Position numbers and translations under genes: made by a program. Below are positions 34,906 through 47,800 of a stretch of DNA of 64,000 nucleotides, one piece after another. The notes under the pieces are model-generated. The model saw nothing but the letters and a program-made list of their open reading frames with translations. It was not told the origin of the DNA and did no database searches. Within the stretch, counting starts at the first letter, position 1. The number at the start of each line of letters is the position of its first letter. Origin of the DNA: Sophora flavescens (Eukaryota; Streptophyta; Magnoliopsida; Fabales; Fabaceae); NCBI GenBank assembly GCA_030762895.1, contig CM061070.1:99280759-99344758 (forward strand), in the 5' to 3' direction.

Positions 34906-35520
34906 TGTAAGAGTAATTTATAAAAGAGGATTGCAAAACATTGTTTGTTATCGAGACCGACAACACATACATACATTTGTCGGGTGCTAAGCCACCTCCG
35001 CGCGTGCGATGGACCAGGATCAGAACACAATCCAAGCCAATGTGATTGTAATGTGATTGTTTCACATCGTTTTATTAGATTGAACGGTTGAGAATTCTTG
35101 GTGATTGGCGTTATGACACGTGGTGCTTTAGATCCCTTGCGGGAGACACGCATAGGCACAGCCGCAGCTGACCCTCAACTGCGTCTAACTACATTTATAT
35201 ATATCATTGAATTAGAATTTTAAACGAATGCATTAATATATTTTTTATTTAATTTAATGGTGAAATTTTTATTGAAGATAAAGCAATTTTATACCAAAAA
35301 ATTCGTTATTTTTTAGAAGTGAACAAGTATAAGTGTTATTTCTTGAATTGAGATTGTGTGAGCTATCTTCAAAAGTTGTTCTCTTTTAGCCTATATTTCC
35401 ATTCAAGATGAGACTTACTACACATCATCACGCTTGGAATTAAATATATGAAGTATGAAGTTTGCCAAATTGAACATCAACCTAATATCAAGAATAAACT
35501 AGAATAAATTAAAATATTAA

Positions 35521-38382
35521 GGATTTGTTTGGTGGTCAAGATAAGATAGAAGCGGGTAGGATAACAGAACATGATAGAAATTGAATAAGAATAGATGTTG
35601 TACTCGTGCGATGCATGTACATCTTTACACTACTTTATTTGGATAGTTATCTTAAAATATTGAAAATTAAATTTAAAATTTGTTCAACTTTTGATATTAA
35701 AAATCATTGAATGAGTGTTTTGTATTTTGGACTTCTAAATATATAGAACTTGTTTATATTTTTTATTTTTTAAAATATTTGGATGATTAACTGAATAACA
35801 ACTTAATGTATTAGTTATATTTGAAGTAGGAAATGTTGAAATAAATTTATTTATATGAATGAAGTCGATTATTTTTGCTTAAAAACATTTGACACATATA
35901 TAAATTAAAATTTAAAGTTGTTCATTGAAGTCCCTTAAAAAGAAAAACAGGACTAATAAGAGTAAGATATAAAGTGAAACAACCACTAAATATAATAATT
36001 TAATAATAACTTGAAAGGTGAAAGAACCAAGTTCATGTTTTACATGAACTCCTGAATTAAGCTAGTTAAGTCTTGTGTAGTTCGTGACCGTCTAGGACTT
36101 GTTTACACCAATTTTTTTATATTAAAAATTGTCAAAAATATAACTTATAGTATTTAACCTTGATATATATGAAATATTCTTTGATTCAAATGCATTTTCT
36201 CATTAGAATGTTTTTGTCAAAACTTTGGTTTATGTGTTTAATTTATATTATTATTCAATCAATTTAACTTTTTAAACAAAATATTATCCTCTTAAGTCAT
36301 CAGTCTTACCCAAGTTTTTCTTTCGGGGTCGGTTTCATTTTTGTTTTTGTCAAAACTAGACGTTAAGTGTTTTAATTTGTATTATTATTCAATCATTTTA
36401 ATTTTTAAACATAGTATTATATTATTAAATCGTCAGTCATATTATAACTTTTACATTTTTATATAATATTTTTTATGAGTTTTTTATTCTAGTTTTCTAA
36501 TTTTTGCTTCTATGGTGCTATGGTTGCAAAAAAATATTTTTTTTCCTGACCATTTATATTAATTTATCCTAAAATTTTATTTAATCGTCCTTGATCCTCT
36601 TATTTTGTTAATTTGCGTCAATTTATTAAAAAAATTGTTATTACTTCAATTTATTCTTAACGATGAAAAATGACAGTAGAATTATTCGACGGTAACTTTT
36701 AAAATAATAAAATATCAAATATTTTAATAATATATTATTATTGTTAGCTGTTATAACAGTAAAATGATAAAATTTGACTATTGGATGCTGCACATTTCAA
36801 TTTTAAATTAGTTCATTTAATCACTATGTCGTAAGAGTCATGCATTATATGTTATATTAGTTGTCATCGTATATATCACAACATTTACCTACAATTTAAT
36901 TTAAATGAATAAGGCAAAAAATCATACTTGTAGCGCCATGTACTTATACACAAACCTTAACCTATTCATGTTTAACATACAAATGCCAATAAAGCCCATC
37001 GATTTCAAACTAAATACGAATTAATGCATTTTAAAAAAAGGCCAACTAAAATCAGACCTCTACTAATCTATTCTTAGTATTAACAAATGTCAATTAAAGC
37101 TTATCATTTAAAAGTAAATACCAATTAAGCCAATCTTAAAAAGACAATAAAAATTTAGTGTTATATAAATTTATTGATATAAATTGCCAACTGTATTGAC
37201 TTTTTTTATCCTAAGTATGGGCCAAAAATACTCCAAATTGTCCAAGTGATTCGACATAGATGCCTCAGTCACCACTTTCCTTTTAATAATAAAGATATGA
37301 GTAGTATAAGTTGTTATCTTATCTGACGTTGGATGTCCACCAGATAATTAACTGGATAGCATTCAAAAAGTTTATATTAGGGAAAGGACCGGCCCCGTGC
37401 AAGGCTAGAGCCAACCACCAACCTCTATGAGGATTTCCGGTGGAATTTACGGATCGTCTGTCTCAGCCCATAGCGCAAATTCACTTTGGATATGCTATAA
37501 ATAGAGGGTAAGTGGGTATCGAACCCGTGACCTGGCTAGCAGGAAAGCGAGAACTTTACAAACTAGTCCACCACGGGGGGACATATTAGATTTTAGTTTT
37601 AGTTTTATTTTCAATTTTTTTAATTATAGAAAAAGACAAAACCACCCTTATGAAAATTTAAAATATTTTTTAAGTTAAATTATTATTTTTTAACAATTTT
37701 GAATATTCATTTTTAGTTTTTATTTTAAATATTTTAAAATTATTAGGATAAATTTTTTAAAAAAAAATCAGTTTTTAAAAATAATAAAAAATTAGTCTTG
37801 TGGTAAAGTAAAAAATATTTTTAAAATTAATTATTAATATTTTTCTTCATTTTAATTAATTTATATTAATATTTTATTTTTATTTTTTATTATATATACT
37901 TTATATTTTTTAGATTTTAAATTATTATTTTTCACATTTTTTATTTTTTATTAATAGTTTATAAAATGACAAATTTAGCCTTCTTATAATCATTATAATT
38001 TTTAAAAATTTATTTTCAATTTTTTGATACTTATATTAATTGAATTTTATTTTTATGTTTTATAATTTTTAATTTTAATATTTTTCATTTTTATTTTAAA
38101 TCATTTTTATTTTATTATACTTTAAATTATTATTTTATTATAATTTAATTATTTTATATATTAATTATTTTAATATTTATTACACTTTAAATCACCTTAT
38201 CCTATCCGGTTGATTTTTAATCCAGTGGCCCTACCCACATGATAGAATTTTAACTATATGGATATGATAAGATAGGTAGGTTTGATATATCATGTCATGC
38301 TGCCTCACCAAACAATAGTTTAAAACAAGATATGATATTTTATCCTATCTTGTTTCTTTTATCCCGACCACCAAACAAGCCC
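35521..38382. mobile_element. Large non-autonomous PIF/Harbinger-like element
   Basis: The left end GGATTTGTTTGGTGGTC and the reverse complement of the right end, GGGCTTGTTTGGTGGTCGGG, match as TIRs. Both are followed by GATAAGATAG/GATAGGATA words. TAA flanks both sides (35518-35520 and 38383-38385), the Harbinger target site. The 2.9-kb interior is very AT-rich with no transposase visible and contains an inserted SINE (37381-37582). It could instead be a short element enlarged by nested insertions. Confidence 0.7.
37381..37582 (-). mobile_element. tRNA-derived SINE with 7-bp target duplications
   Basis: On the minus strand it starts GTCCCCCCGTGGTGGACTAG (A-box region), has a perfect B-box in GGGTTCGATACCC, and a body containing ACGATCCGTAAATTCCACC. 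It ends near CCGGTCCTTTCCC. Identical 7-mers ATATTAG flank it (37374-37380 and 37583-37589), a clear retroposition signature. It is nested inside the Harbinger-like element. The B-box match means a Pol III promoter may survive. Confidence 0.88.
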
Positions 38383-38540
38383 TAAAAATATCATGTAATG
38401 TTGTACTTCTTTTCCCTACCACCGGAGTATATATTGCATATATTGTTTTTTTTTTCAACAATATACATCATGTGGATCTCTCTCTCTCCAAACATTTAAG
38501 ATATGTTATTAAAAAAAACATTTAAAATATAACGTTCAGA

Positions 38541-39590
38541 GGACTGCGTCTAGGGTGAAGTATCCAGACAAGTGTCTCATGGTGAGGCACTAAATTTAAT
38601 CGTTAGATATAATACTAAAATAATGAACGGTTCAGATTTGATTGTCCAAAAAAAAAAATCTCCAAAGACTATTTTACCCTTACAATCTTATCCTCGTCCA
38701 TCCCCCAGCCATTCTGATCGGAAAGCCAGAACTGTCGTGCCACCACAATTGCCGCCATGTCCGATCGTCACCTCTCCCACCACCAGCCATCCTCACACCC
38801 TATCGGCTACTATTCAACTTCAACATTTGGTTCTCCACCCCCATTCACTGCCACCCCCATTCTCCGCCACTCCCATCCTAGTGCCACCCCATCCTCCCAC
38901 CACCGGAGTTCCCCACCCACCCATTCCTGCACGAATAATCCGGTCAGATCTCATCACCTCCATTCTCGCTGCTCTTTGCTCTCCGCCACCGGCATCACCC
39001 TTATCGCTGTTGTCGACCCTCCATTTCGGGCTCATCTTTGGGCCCCTTAGGTTCTTCGAGATTGAGATCAATATTTCGAGAAGCATGCAGATCCAACAAC
39101 AATGGAGGTTTAGGTGTCGGATCTAGAAGAAGCGCAGATTGGATATGGAGTTTAGGTGTTCACAACGGTGTCGTCTTCCTCGGTCCATTACTGCCATAGA
39201 TTTGAGCTATTTAGAGCTTCAGTATTTGAATCATTTGGAACTTCTGCGCTGCCATCAATGGCGGAATGGAGCCTGTTTCGGGGAATGGGGAAAAGGGCAA
39301 AGGGAAAGAAGGGATGAGGAGAGAAGAATGGGGTCGCGACTGGAGGAGGAGAATGATAAGTGGATGGAGGAAGCTGAGCCGACGGCGACATAGGTGGAGG
39401 CAACGGCGGAGGAGGGGTGAGGGGGAGGATGGGCGGTAGCACTTCGGTTGGTGGTGAGAGGTGGAAGAAAGAGGAGAAGAAAAGGGCATGAATGACATTT
39501 ACACAATGTTAAAAAAAATAAAAAAAAAATTGGGAAAACGGGTGCCTCACCATGAAGCACCTATTTTGGTACTTCATGGTAGACGCAGCC
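38541..39590. mobile_element. Pack-MULE-like element, same family as 26116-27296
   Basis: Left end GGACTGCGTCTAGGGTGAAG; from the right end GGCTGCGTCTACCATGAAGT. Both reach GGTGAGGCAC further in. The flanking 9-mers ACGTTCAGA (38532-38540) and ACGTTGAGA (39591-39599) differ at one base, consistent with a Mutator target duplication. The interior is GC-rich with CCACCCCC-type tracts and open frames on both strands (for example 38572-39126 plus). None is a recognised gene. It lies only 72 bp from the CACTA element's left end. Confidence 0.82.
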
Positions 39591-39679
39591 ACGTTGAGAA
39601 CATATTTTTTTCATATGAGATAAATTTATCTTCATTGAATACAACACCCAATCACATTAATTCACCAGTGCAAAATATG

Positions 39680-40066
39680 TTTTTTACATCAGAGTTTCCA
39701 CATCGGTTTCATTAAAATCGATGTGTAAAACGAGGCGGTGACATTTTTGAAATTAAAATCAAAGGATTCCACATCGGTTTAGAAATCAACCAATGTGTAA
39801 ATATTTTTCACATCGGTTATTTTTAACTGATGTTTAAAAGTAAAACAAAAAAATTGTAAATTTAGAATTTTTATCTTTTAACATCAGTTTTTACAGAACC
39901 GATGTGTAAAGTATTTATTAACCACATCGGTTAATAGATAACCGATGTATAAAATTATAAAAAAAATTAGAATTTAAAATTTTATATTTCCATATCGGTT
40001 TCGGAAGAACCGATGTGCAATATAAATTAACCACATCGGTTTTATTATAACCGATGTGTAATATAA
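39680..40066. repeat. Left subterminal hairpin array of the CACTA element
   Basis: About seven units of roughly 30-55 bp, each an inverted repeat of CCACATCGGTT and AACCGATGTGT separated by a few bases. In related elements such subterminal repeats bind the TNPA protein. Here every unit is itself palindromic, so the array could fold into a row of hairpins. Confidence 0.85.
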
Positions 40067-40766
40067 CCCTTTTTTTGTTTCTATATTTTCATTCCCTCCA
40101 ATGTCACGCGCCCTTTTCCTTTGTTCCAAGAGTGTAAAGCCAAGACAGATCAAAACATCTCTCACTCTCTCGCCGCACATACAAACACATACACCAACCC
40201 TAAAAATACACTCAAATTTGAAAAGCTACATTACACTGTCTTTCTCTTTCTTCCCACATCTCAGTAGGTTTCTCATTTCTACACTTCACACTCACTCACT
40301 CTCTCACAACTCCACAACAAACCTTCAAGATCTTCATTCTTCCACAACAAAAAGGTGCGTTTTTTTTCTCTCGTTGAATTCCATCTTTTTTAGTTCTCCA
40401 CTGTTTGAAACCACTCCTCATTTTCCCTGTTACTGGTTTTCAGGCTCATCACAGGTGCACAAAGAAAGAGATAATTTTGTGGAGGATATCAAAACTAAGC
40501 AGACAGTGTGGGTATGTTGTGACTTGTGAAGATATAATATTCTAGCTTATTCTAATATTCTAATGCTGGTTTTCTAAGAGGGTGACCCCTTTGATGAAGT
40601 TTGTGTCTTGAGTCCTTGTTCTGTGTATATCTATCTATCTATCTATCTGTCTGTCTGCATGCATCATGCATGCATGCATGCTGCTGCATGCATGCGTGCT
40701 GCTGCTGCGTCTGCCTGCTGCCTGCCTGCCTCGTCTGTTCTGTCTATCTATCTATCTATCTATCTA

Positions 40767-40812
<46 letters not shown>

Positions 40813-40955
40813 AATATAATATAATTGCATGTGTTGTTCTGTGTGTGAAGTGTTATAAAGTGTGAATCTGTGTCTAATCCACCATAGTGGAAATGGCTCC
40901 AAGACTGGATTTTTCCAATTGGTGGTCAAAGGATACACAGAAAGGAACACCAGTA
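40067..40955 (+). pseudogene. Captured 5' end of a cellulose-synthase-like C (CSLC) gene inside the CACTA element
   Basis: From ATG 40893 the sequence encodes MAPRLDFSNWWSKDTQKG then TPV, the N-terminus of plant CSLC proteins (Golgi xyloglucan glucan synthases, class CSLC5-like). Homology stops abruptly at codon 21, at the junction with a reversed LTR fragment. Upstream, 40100-40350 is C/T-rich like a 5' UTR. Intron-like joints follow: AAAAG/GTGCG near 40354, TTTTCAG/GCTC near 40443, and a GTATG donor near 40511 paired with CCACCATAG just before the ATG. A TCTA/TA microsatellite lies in the last presumed intron. The element thus appears to carry promoter, leader and first codons of a host gene. 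Identification is from recalled family sequence. Confidence 0.7.
40629..40808. repeat. Compound microsatellite (TCTA, GCAT, GCTG, TA)
   Basis: Successive short runs of CTAT, CTGT, GCATGCATGCATGC, CTGCTG, then (CTAT)n and (AT)n. It lies in the presumed intron of the captured CSLC leader. Open frames across it, rich in YLSIYLSI and YIYIYI, are artefacts of the repeat. Confidence 0.9.
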
Positions 40956-40956
40956 T

Positions 40957-41260
40957 CACGCGTCACGGCCGTGATGCCTGTCACGACTAGGCCGTGACGG
41001 ATTCTGCCTTGGAGTTTGCTTCACTGGTTGGTCTGTCACGGCCGCGACCACCATCACGGCTAGGCCATGATCAGTTCTGCCTGTGAGGGTCCGGTTCAGT
41101 TGCCATGTCACGACCGTGATGGACATCACGGGCTGGCCGTGACCAGTTCTGACTTTTCCATTCTTTCTTAAAAGCTCTACTCGATCCATCACGGCTAGCC
41201 CGTGATGGGCTCTGTTTGGCTCATTTTCTTCACTTTTCAAGCCTCATCTTCATGCAAGCT
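40957..41260 (-). mobile_element. Fragment of the neighbouring LTR retrotransposon's LTR, reversed, inside the CACTA element
   Basis: The reverse complement of 40957-41260 matches the LTR stretch at about 55103-55413: AGCTTGCATGAAGATGAGGC, GAAAATGAGCCAAACAGAGC, the CACGGCC/GGCCGTG palindromes, and GACCAACCAGTGAAGCAAAC occur in the same order. An internal block of roughly 30-40 bp is missing near 41190. It separates the CSLC fragment from the transposase. Since no LTR ends or target duplications are present, it arrived as a piece rather than as a fresh insertion. Confidence 0.85.
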
Positions 41261-41703
41261 ACATAATTAGTAAAGCCTTAGTTTCCCGTTTGAGATGCAA
41301 TACTAATGAGCACACGTGTACGTGCTCAATGTACCGCTCATTGTGTTGGATCTTGAATTGTCCAAAGTTGGACGGTTTGGGAAAAAACTTTTTCTTAATT
41401 CAGTTAAAATAGTTATTAATTGATTCTAATGTTATATACTTGATGAAAGTTCGGATTGATACATTTCCTTTCTTTCTCCGGGTGCATACTTTATCGTGGT
41501 GGATGTCATCGCGTTCAAGTAGTGTACGTCGGAGACCGAAGGGAAATGCTGCCGAAATTTTGTCGAGTATGAGCATGAGAGTTAGGGACTAATTGTTAAC
41601 CTAATGTTGAAAAAGTTTCTTCTCGAATGGGATAGGGTCATACCCTGTCATAAGAAGTGGTTGATGAATATGTTGGACTAAGTACGAAGTTGTTGGTTTA
41701 GTC

Positions 41704-44684
41704 ATGGATCGCGGTTGGATGAATGCTAGACGGACAAGTGATGAGTATGAGAATGGAGTGGAAGATTTTCTACAGTTTGCAAAAACAAATGCTCCTGATA
41801 GTGGTAACGGAAGGTTTTATTGTCCTTGTGTTAACTGTTTGAATGAGAGACGACTAGAAGCTGAGGAGATACGTGATCATCTTATTTGTGAGGGGATTTG
41901 CAAGAGTTATACAACATGGATATGTCATGGTGAATCGTTAGACAGGCCGAGGGTATCGGATAGAGAGGAAGTTGTTGACGTGGAAATGGATGATGGACTA
42001 GAGGACATGATCCGTGATGTTGGGCAAGAGTCTTTTCGGTGCGCACATGTGTATGATACTTTGTGCAGTGATGCGGAAGTGGCTTTGTATCCGGGGTGCA
42101 CTAATTTCACACGGTTGTCAGCGGTGTTAAGATTGTTCGATGTGAAGGCGAGAAATGGGTGGAGCGATAAAAGCTTTACCGAATTGCTTGAGTTATTGAA
42201 AGACATGCTTCCAGAAGGCAACACATTGCCATCTCGAAACTCTGAGGCGAAGAAGATATTTTGTCCGATGGGTATGGAGTATAAGAAAATATACACTTGC
42301 CCCAATGATTGCATATCGTACAGGAAAGAGTTTGAAAGAGATGCACGAGTGCCCCAGGTGTGGGGTATCACGCTACAAAGTGAAGGATGGTGATTCTAGT
42401 TGTGATGTGGTCACCAAAGGTCCTCCTACGAAGGTGTTATGGTATCTTCCCGTGATTCGGTGGTTCAAGCGATTGTTTGTAATGTAAATGACGCAAAGAA
42501 CATTAGATGGCATGCAGATGAGAGGAAGTGTGATGGACAGCTTCGGCATCCGACCGATTCTTTGCAATGGAAGAGAATTGATAGTTTGTTTCCGGATTTC
42601 GGCAATGAGCCCAGAAACCTCAGTATTGGACTTGCTACCGATGGAATGAATCCATATGGAAACTTAAGTAGTATTCATAGTTCATGGCCTGTTCTCCTGG
42701 TAATTTACAACCTGTCTCCTTGGTTGTGCATGAAGCGCAAATACATTATGTTAAGTATGATGATTTCAGGTCCTAAACAGCCAGGAAATGATATTGATGT
42801 TTATCTGAGTCCCTTGATTGAAGACTTGAGAATGTTGTGGGATGAAGGTGTTGATGTGATCAACGGGTATTGCCGTGAGACATTCAGATTGAGTGCCATG
42901 TTATTTTGCACCATTAATGACTTTCCAGCATACAGGAACCTGTGTGGGTATAGTGTTAAGGGGCATAAAGCATGTCCAATATGTGAAGAAGGCACATGTT
43001 ACCATCAACTGCAACATGGAAGGAAGACAGTTTACCTTGGGCACTGGAGATTTCTCCAACGTAATCATCCTTATCGTAGATTGAGAAAAACTTTCAATGG
43101 ACTTCCGGAGAATGAAATTGCTCCGGTGGCCTTGACTGGAGAGCAAGTTTATGAAAGGGTGAACAACACTAATGTTATCTATGGGAAGACCCAGAATATG
43201 GCTACCGAGAAGAAAATATGGAAGAAGAGGTCGATCTTCTTTGATCTTCCATACTGGTGCAAGCTTGATGTAAGACATTGTATTGATGTGATGCATGTGG
43301 AGAAAAATGTGTGTGACCGTTTAATCGGAACACTTCTCAACATTCAAGGCAAGACAAAGGATGGTGTGAATGCTCGTCTGGATCTAGTTGCGATGGGTAT
43401 ACGAGAGCAGTTAGCTCCACTTAAAGTGAGGGATAAGAATACTTATTTGCCCCCAGCATGTCATACTTTATCAAAAAAAGAGAAAAGAAGTTTCTGTGAA
43501 TGTCTACGGGGAGTCAAAGTGCCACAGGGTTACTCTTCAAATATCAAAAGACTTGTCTCAATGAAAGATCTCAAATTAGTTGGTGTAAAGTCTCATGATT
43601 GTCATGTCTTGATGCAACAACTACTAGCGGTGGCCATTCGTGACATATTGCCTAAAAAAGTCAGACATGCCATTACTAGGTTATGCTTATTCTTCAATGC
43701 TATATGTAGCAAGGTCATTGACACTAAAAAGTTGGATGACTTGGAAAATGAGGCAGCCATTATCTTGTGCCAATTGGAGATGTATTTTTCACCTTCATTT
43801 TTTGACATCATGGTTCATTTGATTGTTCATCTAGTGAGGGAGATTAGATTGTGCGACCTAGTTTATTTAAGGTGGATGTACCCGGTCGAGCGATACATGA
43901 AGATCTTGAAAGCATATATGAAGAATCCACACTATCCCGAAGCATCTTATGTGAGCACAAAAGCATCATCAATGAAACTTACCCTAGAATGAATGAAAAA
44001 TGGTGTTTGAACAAGCATAACAAGACTTTCTTGAACCGGTTTAAAGAAAAAATTGTAAAGGATGGTATTGCTTATGATACATTAAAATGGCTAGCACAGG
44101 GGCCTAACTTTGATGTCATATGCTGGAGTGGGTACGATATCAATAAGTTTTCCTTCTATACAAAGTCCCAGGATGACAAAAGTACTATGCAAAACAGTGG
44201 GGTTATGATCGTCGCTGAGTCCATGAATTTCTCTAGTTCGAAAGATAAAAACCCTATTATGGCACCCGTTTCATACTTTGGAATCATTGAAGAGATATGG
44301 GAGGTTGATTACACGAAGTTTAGAGTACCTGTTTTTAAATGTCAGTGGGTCGACAGTAACAATGGTGTGCAAACCGATGAGTTAGGATTCAAATTGGTGG
44401 ACCTTAATAAGGTAGGTAATAAAGAGGAGCCTTTCATCATGGCATCCCAAGCAAAACAAGCGTTTTATATCCGTGATCCTTTTAACAAAAGGTGGTCAGT
44501 GGTTCTCCAGGGAAAAAACATGTATAATGGTAGTGAGGGAAATCAAGATTCAACTCTTGATATTTCTGATACTCCTTCTTTCTCAACACGAGTGCCTAAT
44601 TTCAATGAGGAAAATGAAGTGGATGATGTACATGCTACTCGTAATGATCACCAAGAAGGGTTATGGGAGAATTTTACTAATTGA
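41704..44684 (+). pseudogene. CACTA transposase (TNPD/TNP2 type) pseudogene
   Basis: The enzyme cuts and joins CACTA ends. Visible domains in order: an N-terminal transposase-associated domain (FYCPCVNCLNERR, 41812 on), a zinc-finger-like HECPRCGVSRYK segment, the Transposase_21/TNP2 catalytic region (WHADERKCDG, GLATDGMNPYGNL, WPVLLVIYNLSPWLCMK, then a DIDVYLSPLIEDL block), DUF4218 (YPVERYMKILKAY) and DUF4216 (QNSGVMIVAES, FKCQWVD, FIMASQAKQAFYI). Three breaks are seen: frame shifts near 42335 and 42480, and a deletion with frame change near 43940 that removes about 60 residues between DUF4218 and DUF4216. No introns are needed. Long frames remain open (42439-43992). Confidence 0.9.
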
Positions 44685-44847
44685 CCATAAAGTAAGTTTA
44701 GTTTGAGTTATGTTTAAAGGCATATTATATGTTTACGTTGATATTTATAAGTTATGTTTACGTACGTTGATCGATATTTATAAGTTATGTATGATATTTA
44801 TCCTGGCATACTAACAAGTTTTTTTTTTTTTGTTTAAACTGGTATAC

Positions 44848-47800
44848 ATGGTTGATCCTGAGGATATCCCTCCTTCATGCAGCGGGTCGGAGACCCCGTC
44901 TACGGGTAGAAAGGGTAGACGTGCCACACGAATGAGGAATTTGACTGCCAACCGTGGTTCAAACCAAAGGATAAGAATAGACTTTGATAATAACCTCAAT
45001 CCTATTGGGCCAATGACAGAGCAGTTTAACAGTTTTGTGGCGACCCTTGCTAGGAGCAGGCCTAGTATACTCATTGATAATTGGAAAGATGTACCGACGG
45101 ACGTGAAGGATCAAATATGGGAGAGTATTCTGGTATCTATACTTTTACGTCCTGTGTTTGTCTGTATCTACTTTATTTTAATCTTACTAATATCATACAA
45201 TAATTCGTTGATTTTTTTGGTCTTAATGTAGCTCACCTTTGACATACCGGATACGATGGTTATGAAGAAGCGTTTGCTAAAGTATGCTGGTGAGCGTTGG
45301 AGGGCTTTTAAGGTCGACCTGGGCAGATACTATGTATTCAATCCAACATGTGAAAAGAACCCACTTGAGGTGTACCCGTTTCTTGACAAGGCAACGTGGG
45401 ATCGCTTTGTTCAGAGCCGACATGATCCCGGCTTTCAGGGTAACTTATTTGATTTGTCTTTAAATTTATGTAATTTCATTAATTTTATTTACTTATGTAA
45501 TTTAATCGTCTTCTATTTATAACAGGAGAAGAGGAAAAAGGGGCAAGAAAACCAAAGCAAGAATGTCTACCCCCATGTCATGTCTCGTGGGGGATATAAA
45601 AAGCTTGGTCAGATAATGGTGGAAGAGGAAAAGAAAGTACGTCAGGAAGCAGCATCTCAGGCGGATCCTAACGCTGAAAATCGTCCAGAGGTTGTTGATC
45701 CACCTCCACCCCCACGCCATCGTAAATGGAAGAGGGTCCGACAAAGAAAAACGGGACAATATACATCTGAGGAGGCCCGCCAAGTAGCTGAGAAGATTGT
45801 AAGTATAGTTTGAATTGTAATTGTCATTTTAAGATTGTTACCGAATTGTAATGTGACGTGATATTTTATATGTGATAGAATGCCTTGGACGAGCAGGTAA
45901 CCCAAGGAACCTTTGTTCCTAGAGGACGCGATGATATCTTAGCTGCTGCCATCGGTAAACCAGACCACCCGGGCCGTGTCATTGGTGTTGGATGGGGCGT
46001 CGGCATTCGCCAATACCATGGTTCATCTTCACACCAATGGCACAGGGATGTTGATGCAGATAGAGCACGACTAAAACAGGAGATTGCAGCTGAGCTTAGA
46101 CAGGAGATGGCCGAGCAGTTTGCCCAGCAGATGGCAATATTGACTTCTATGTCCCAGCAGATGACAGCCGGTGTCCAACCCTCTGTCCATGTGAGCACTA
46201 AGGGCTCATGTGATCCTCCTCATCAGCCTGAAAATGATGATGATGGTGATGATGATGATGATGACAACCCTAATAGGTGTGAGCTATATGTTGATGATCA
46301 TCATGATCGCCGCTTAGTGGCATTGGGGAGGGCACATAATAACTTAGGTAATACCATACACCATCGTTTATTACCGGATGATCAGCTGAGGGTCGTTGTT
46401 GAGATTATTCGAGATGCTGATGCTCGAGTCCCTGTGCCCACTGAGGAGGTTCAAACAGTGGGTCAGGCCCCCGGTAACTTCATCCTCTGGCCGAGAAGAC
46501 TGGTCAGCTTTCTTGTTGCATCTGAGGTATTCAGTTAGTTGTGTTTTTCTATATTCATAGTTGAAATTATTTATTATTGTTGAAAGATAATGCTTTATTT
46601 TTTTTCGTTATAGGATGTTGGAAATGATATTCTGCCTAAAAGGTCGGATCCAGGAAGACCAGAGATGTCTGCTCCTGCCAAGGTATTCATTTGACCATTT
46701 AATTAATTACGAATGAAATAACTTAATTATCTGTGATTACTAATATATATCTTTGTTGCTTAGGGGATCGACAAAGGGGCACCTGGTGATGTTTTTAAAC
46801 TTCTGGCTATACAGGTTGTCACCATGGAGATTGACGCAGCTTTGGTAAGGTTGGAACATGATGCCAGCCCAGGTGATGAACTGTATATCCCAAAGAAGGA
46901 ACTTATGGAGATTGTACTCAATAAAGAAATGGCTAATTCTGCACACCTATCATTATGGTGCACTTAAGTACATTTTATTTATAAGTTAAGTAATTAATTC
47001 TGCATCGTATATTAGTTGATCAGGGTAACCTCGCCCTTTATGGGTTCATTGACCCCATGTTCATTCAGGGTGATGTTCTCCTAGCATTAGAAGACCGGGT
47101 CATCACCATACGTGATATGCTTGCCCGAGAAGATCATCAATTCTACCTTGCGCCTTATCTCAATAAGTAAGTACCGGTTATTTAATTATAACTATATAAG
47201 ACTTAGTCACTAACTGTTCTGCAAATACAGCCAGCATTGACAACTGTTGATCTTGTACCCTAGGATGAACGTCGTGGTCTTCTTCTGCTCAATTGGAAAT
47301 AAGCCGGAGAATGAACTGCAGACGATCATCGAAACGTAAGCATTAAAATACTGTATAATCAGTAATGCAGTTGTTTTAATTATCTGAAATCTATATAGAT
47401 ATACTTTAATTAATGTTTATTTTGTCATGATAATTCTATTAATGCAAGCCACATGTTGCGTGGTGAAAGGCATCGGGCTATCAGATGGATTATTCCTAGG
47501 GTAAGATATTTATTAGTACAAATGCATCAAATGCAGTGGGTATAATCAGTGATTTCTATTTAATTTAATTCCTCATATTTTATTTGGGTTTCATTTGTAC
47601 GTAGTCACGTACACAACGTGGATCATGGGAATGTGGATACTATGTGATGCAATGGATGTTGGAAATTATCTCCTTCAGAATCACTTAAACATGGCACGAG
47701 GTGAATGTTATTTGATAACAATTAGAATTAACAGTTATATATAGAATCGTTATATGTTTTATGTTAGTTTATTACTTAAAAGATATAATCTTTTATCCAA

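Noticed and set aside
37540..37582. Possible tRNA gene (B-box GGTTCGATACC)
   Set aside because: There is no cloverleaf; the box belongs to a SINE with 7-bp target duplications.
39680..40066. Regularly spaced short palindromic repeats resembling a CRISPR array
   Set aside because: The units are subterminal hairpins of a CACTA transposon in plant DNA, spacers are only a few bases, and the same array is mirrored at the other end.
40601..40865. Open frames rich in YLSIYLSI and YIYIYI
   Set aside because: They are translations of the TCTA/TA compound microsatellite.
40956..41240. 94-codon minus-strand frame (and related frames at 49430-49663 and 55246-55434)
   Set aside because: All three are translations of the same palindrome array in the LTR family; the repeat structure explains the open frame.
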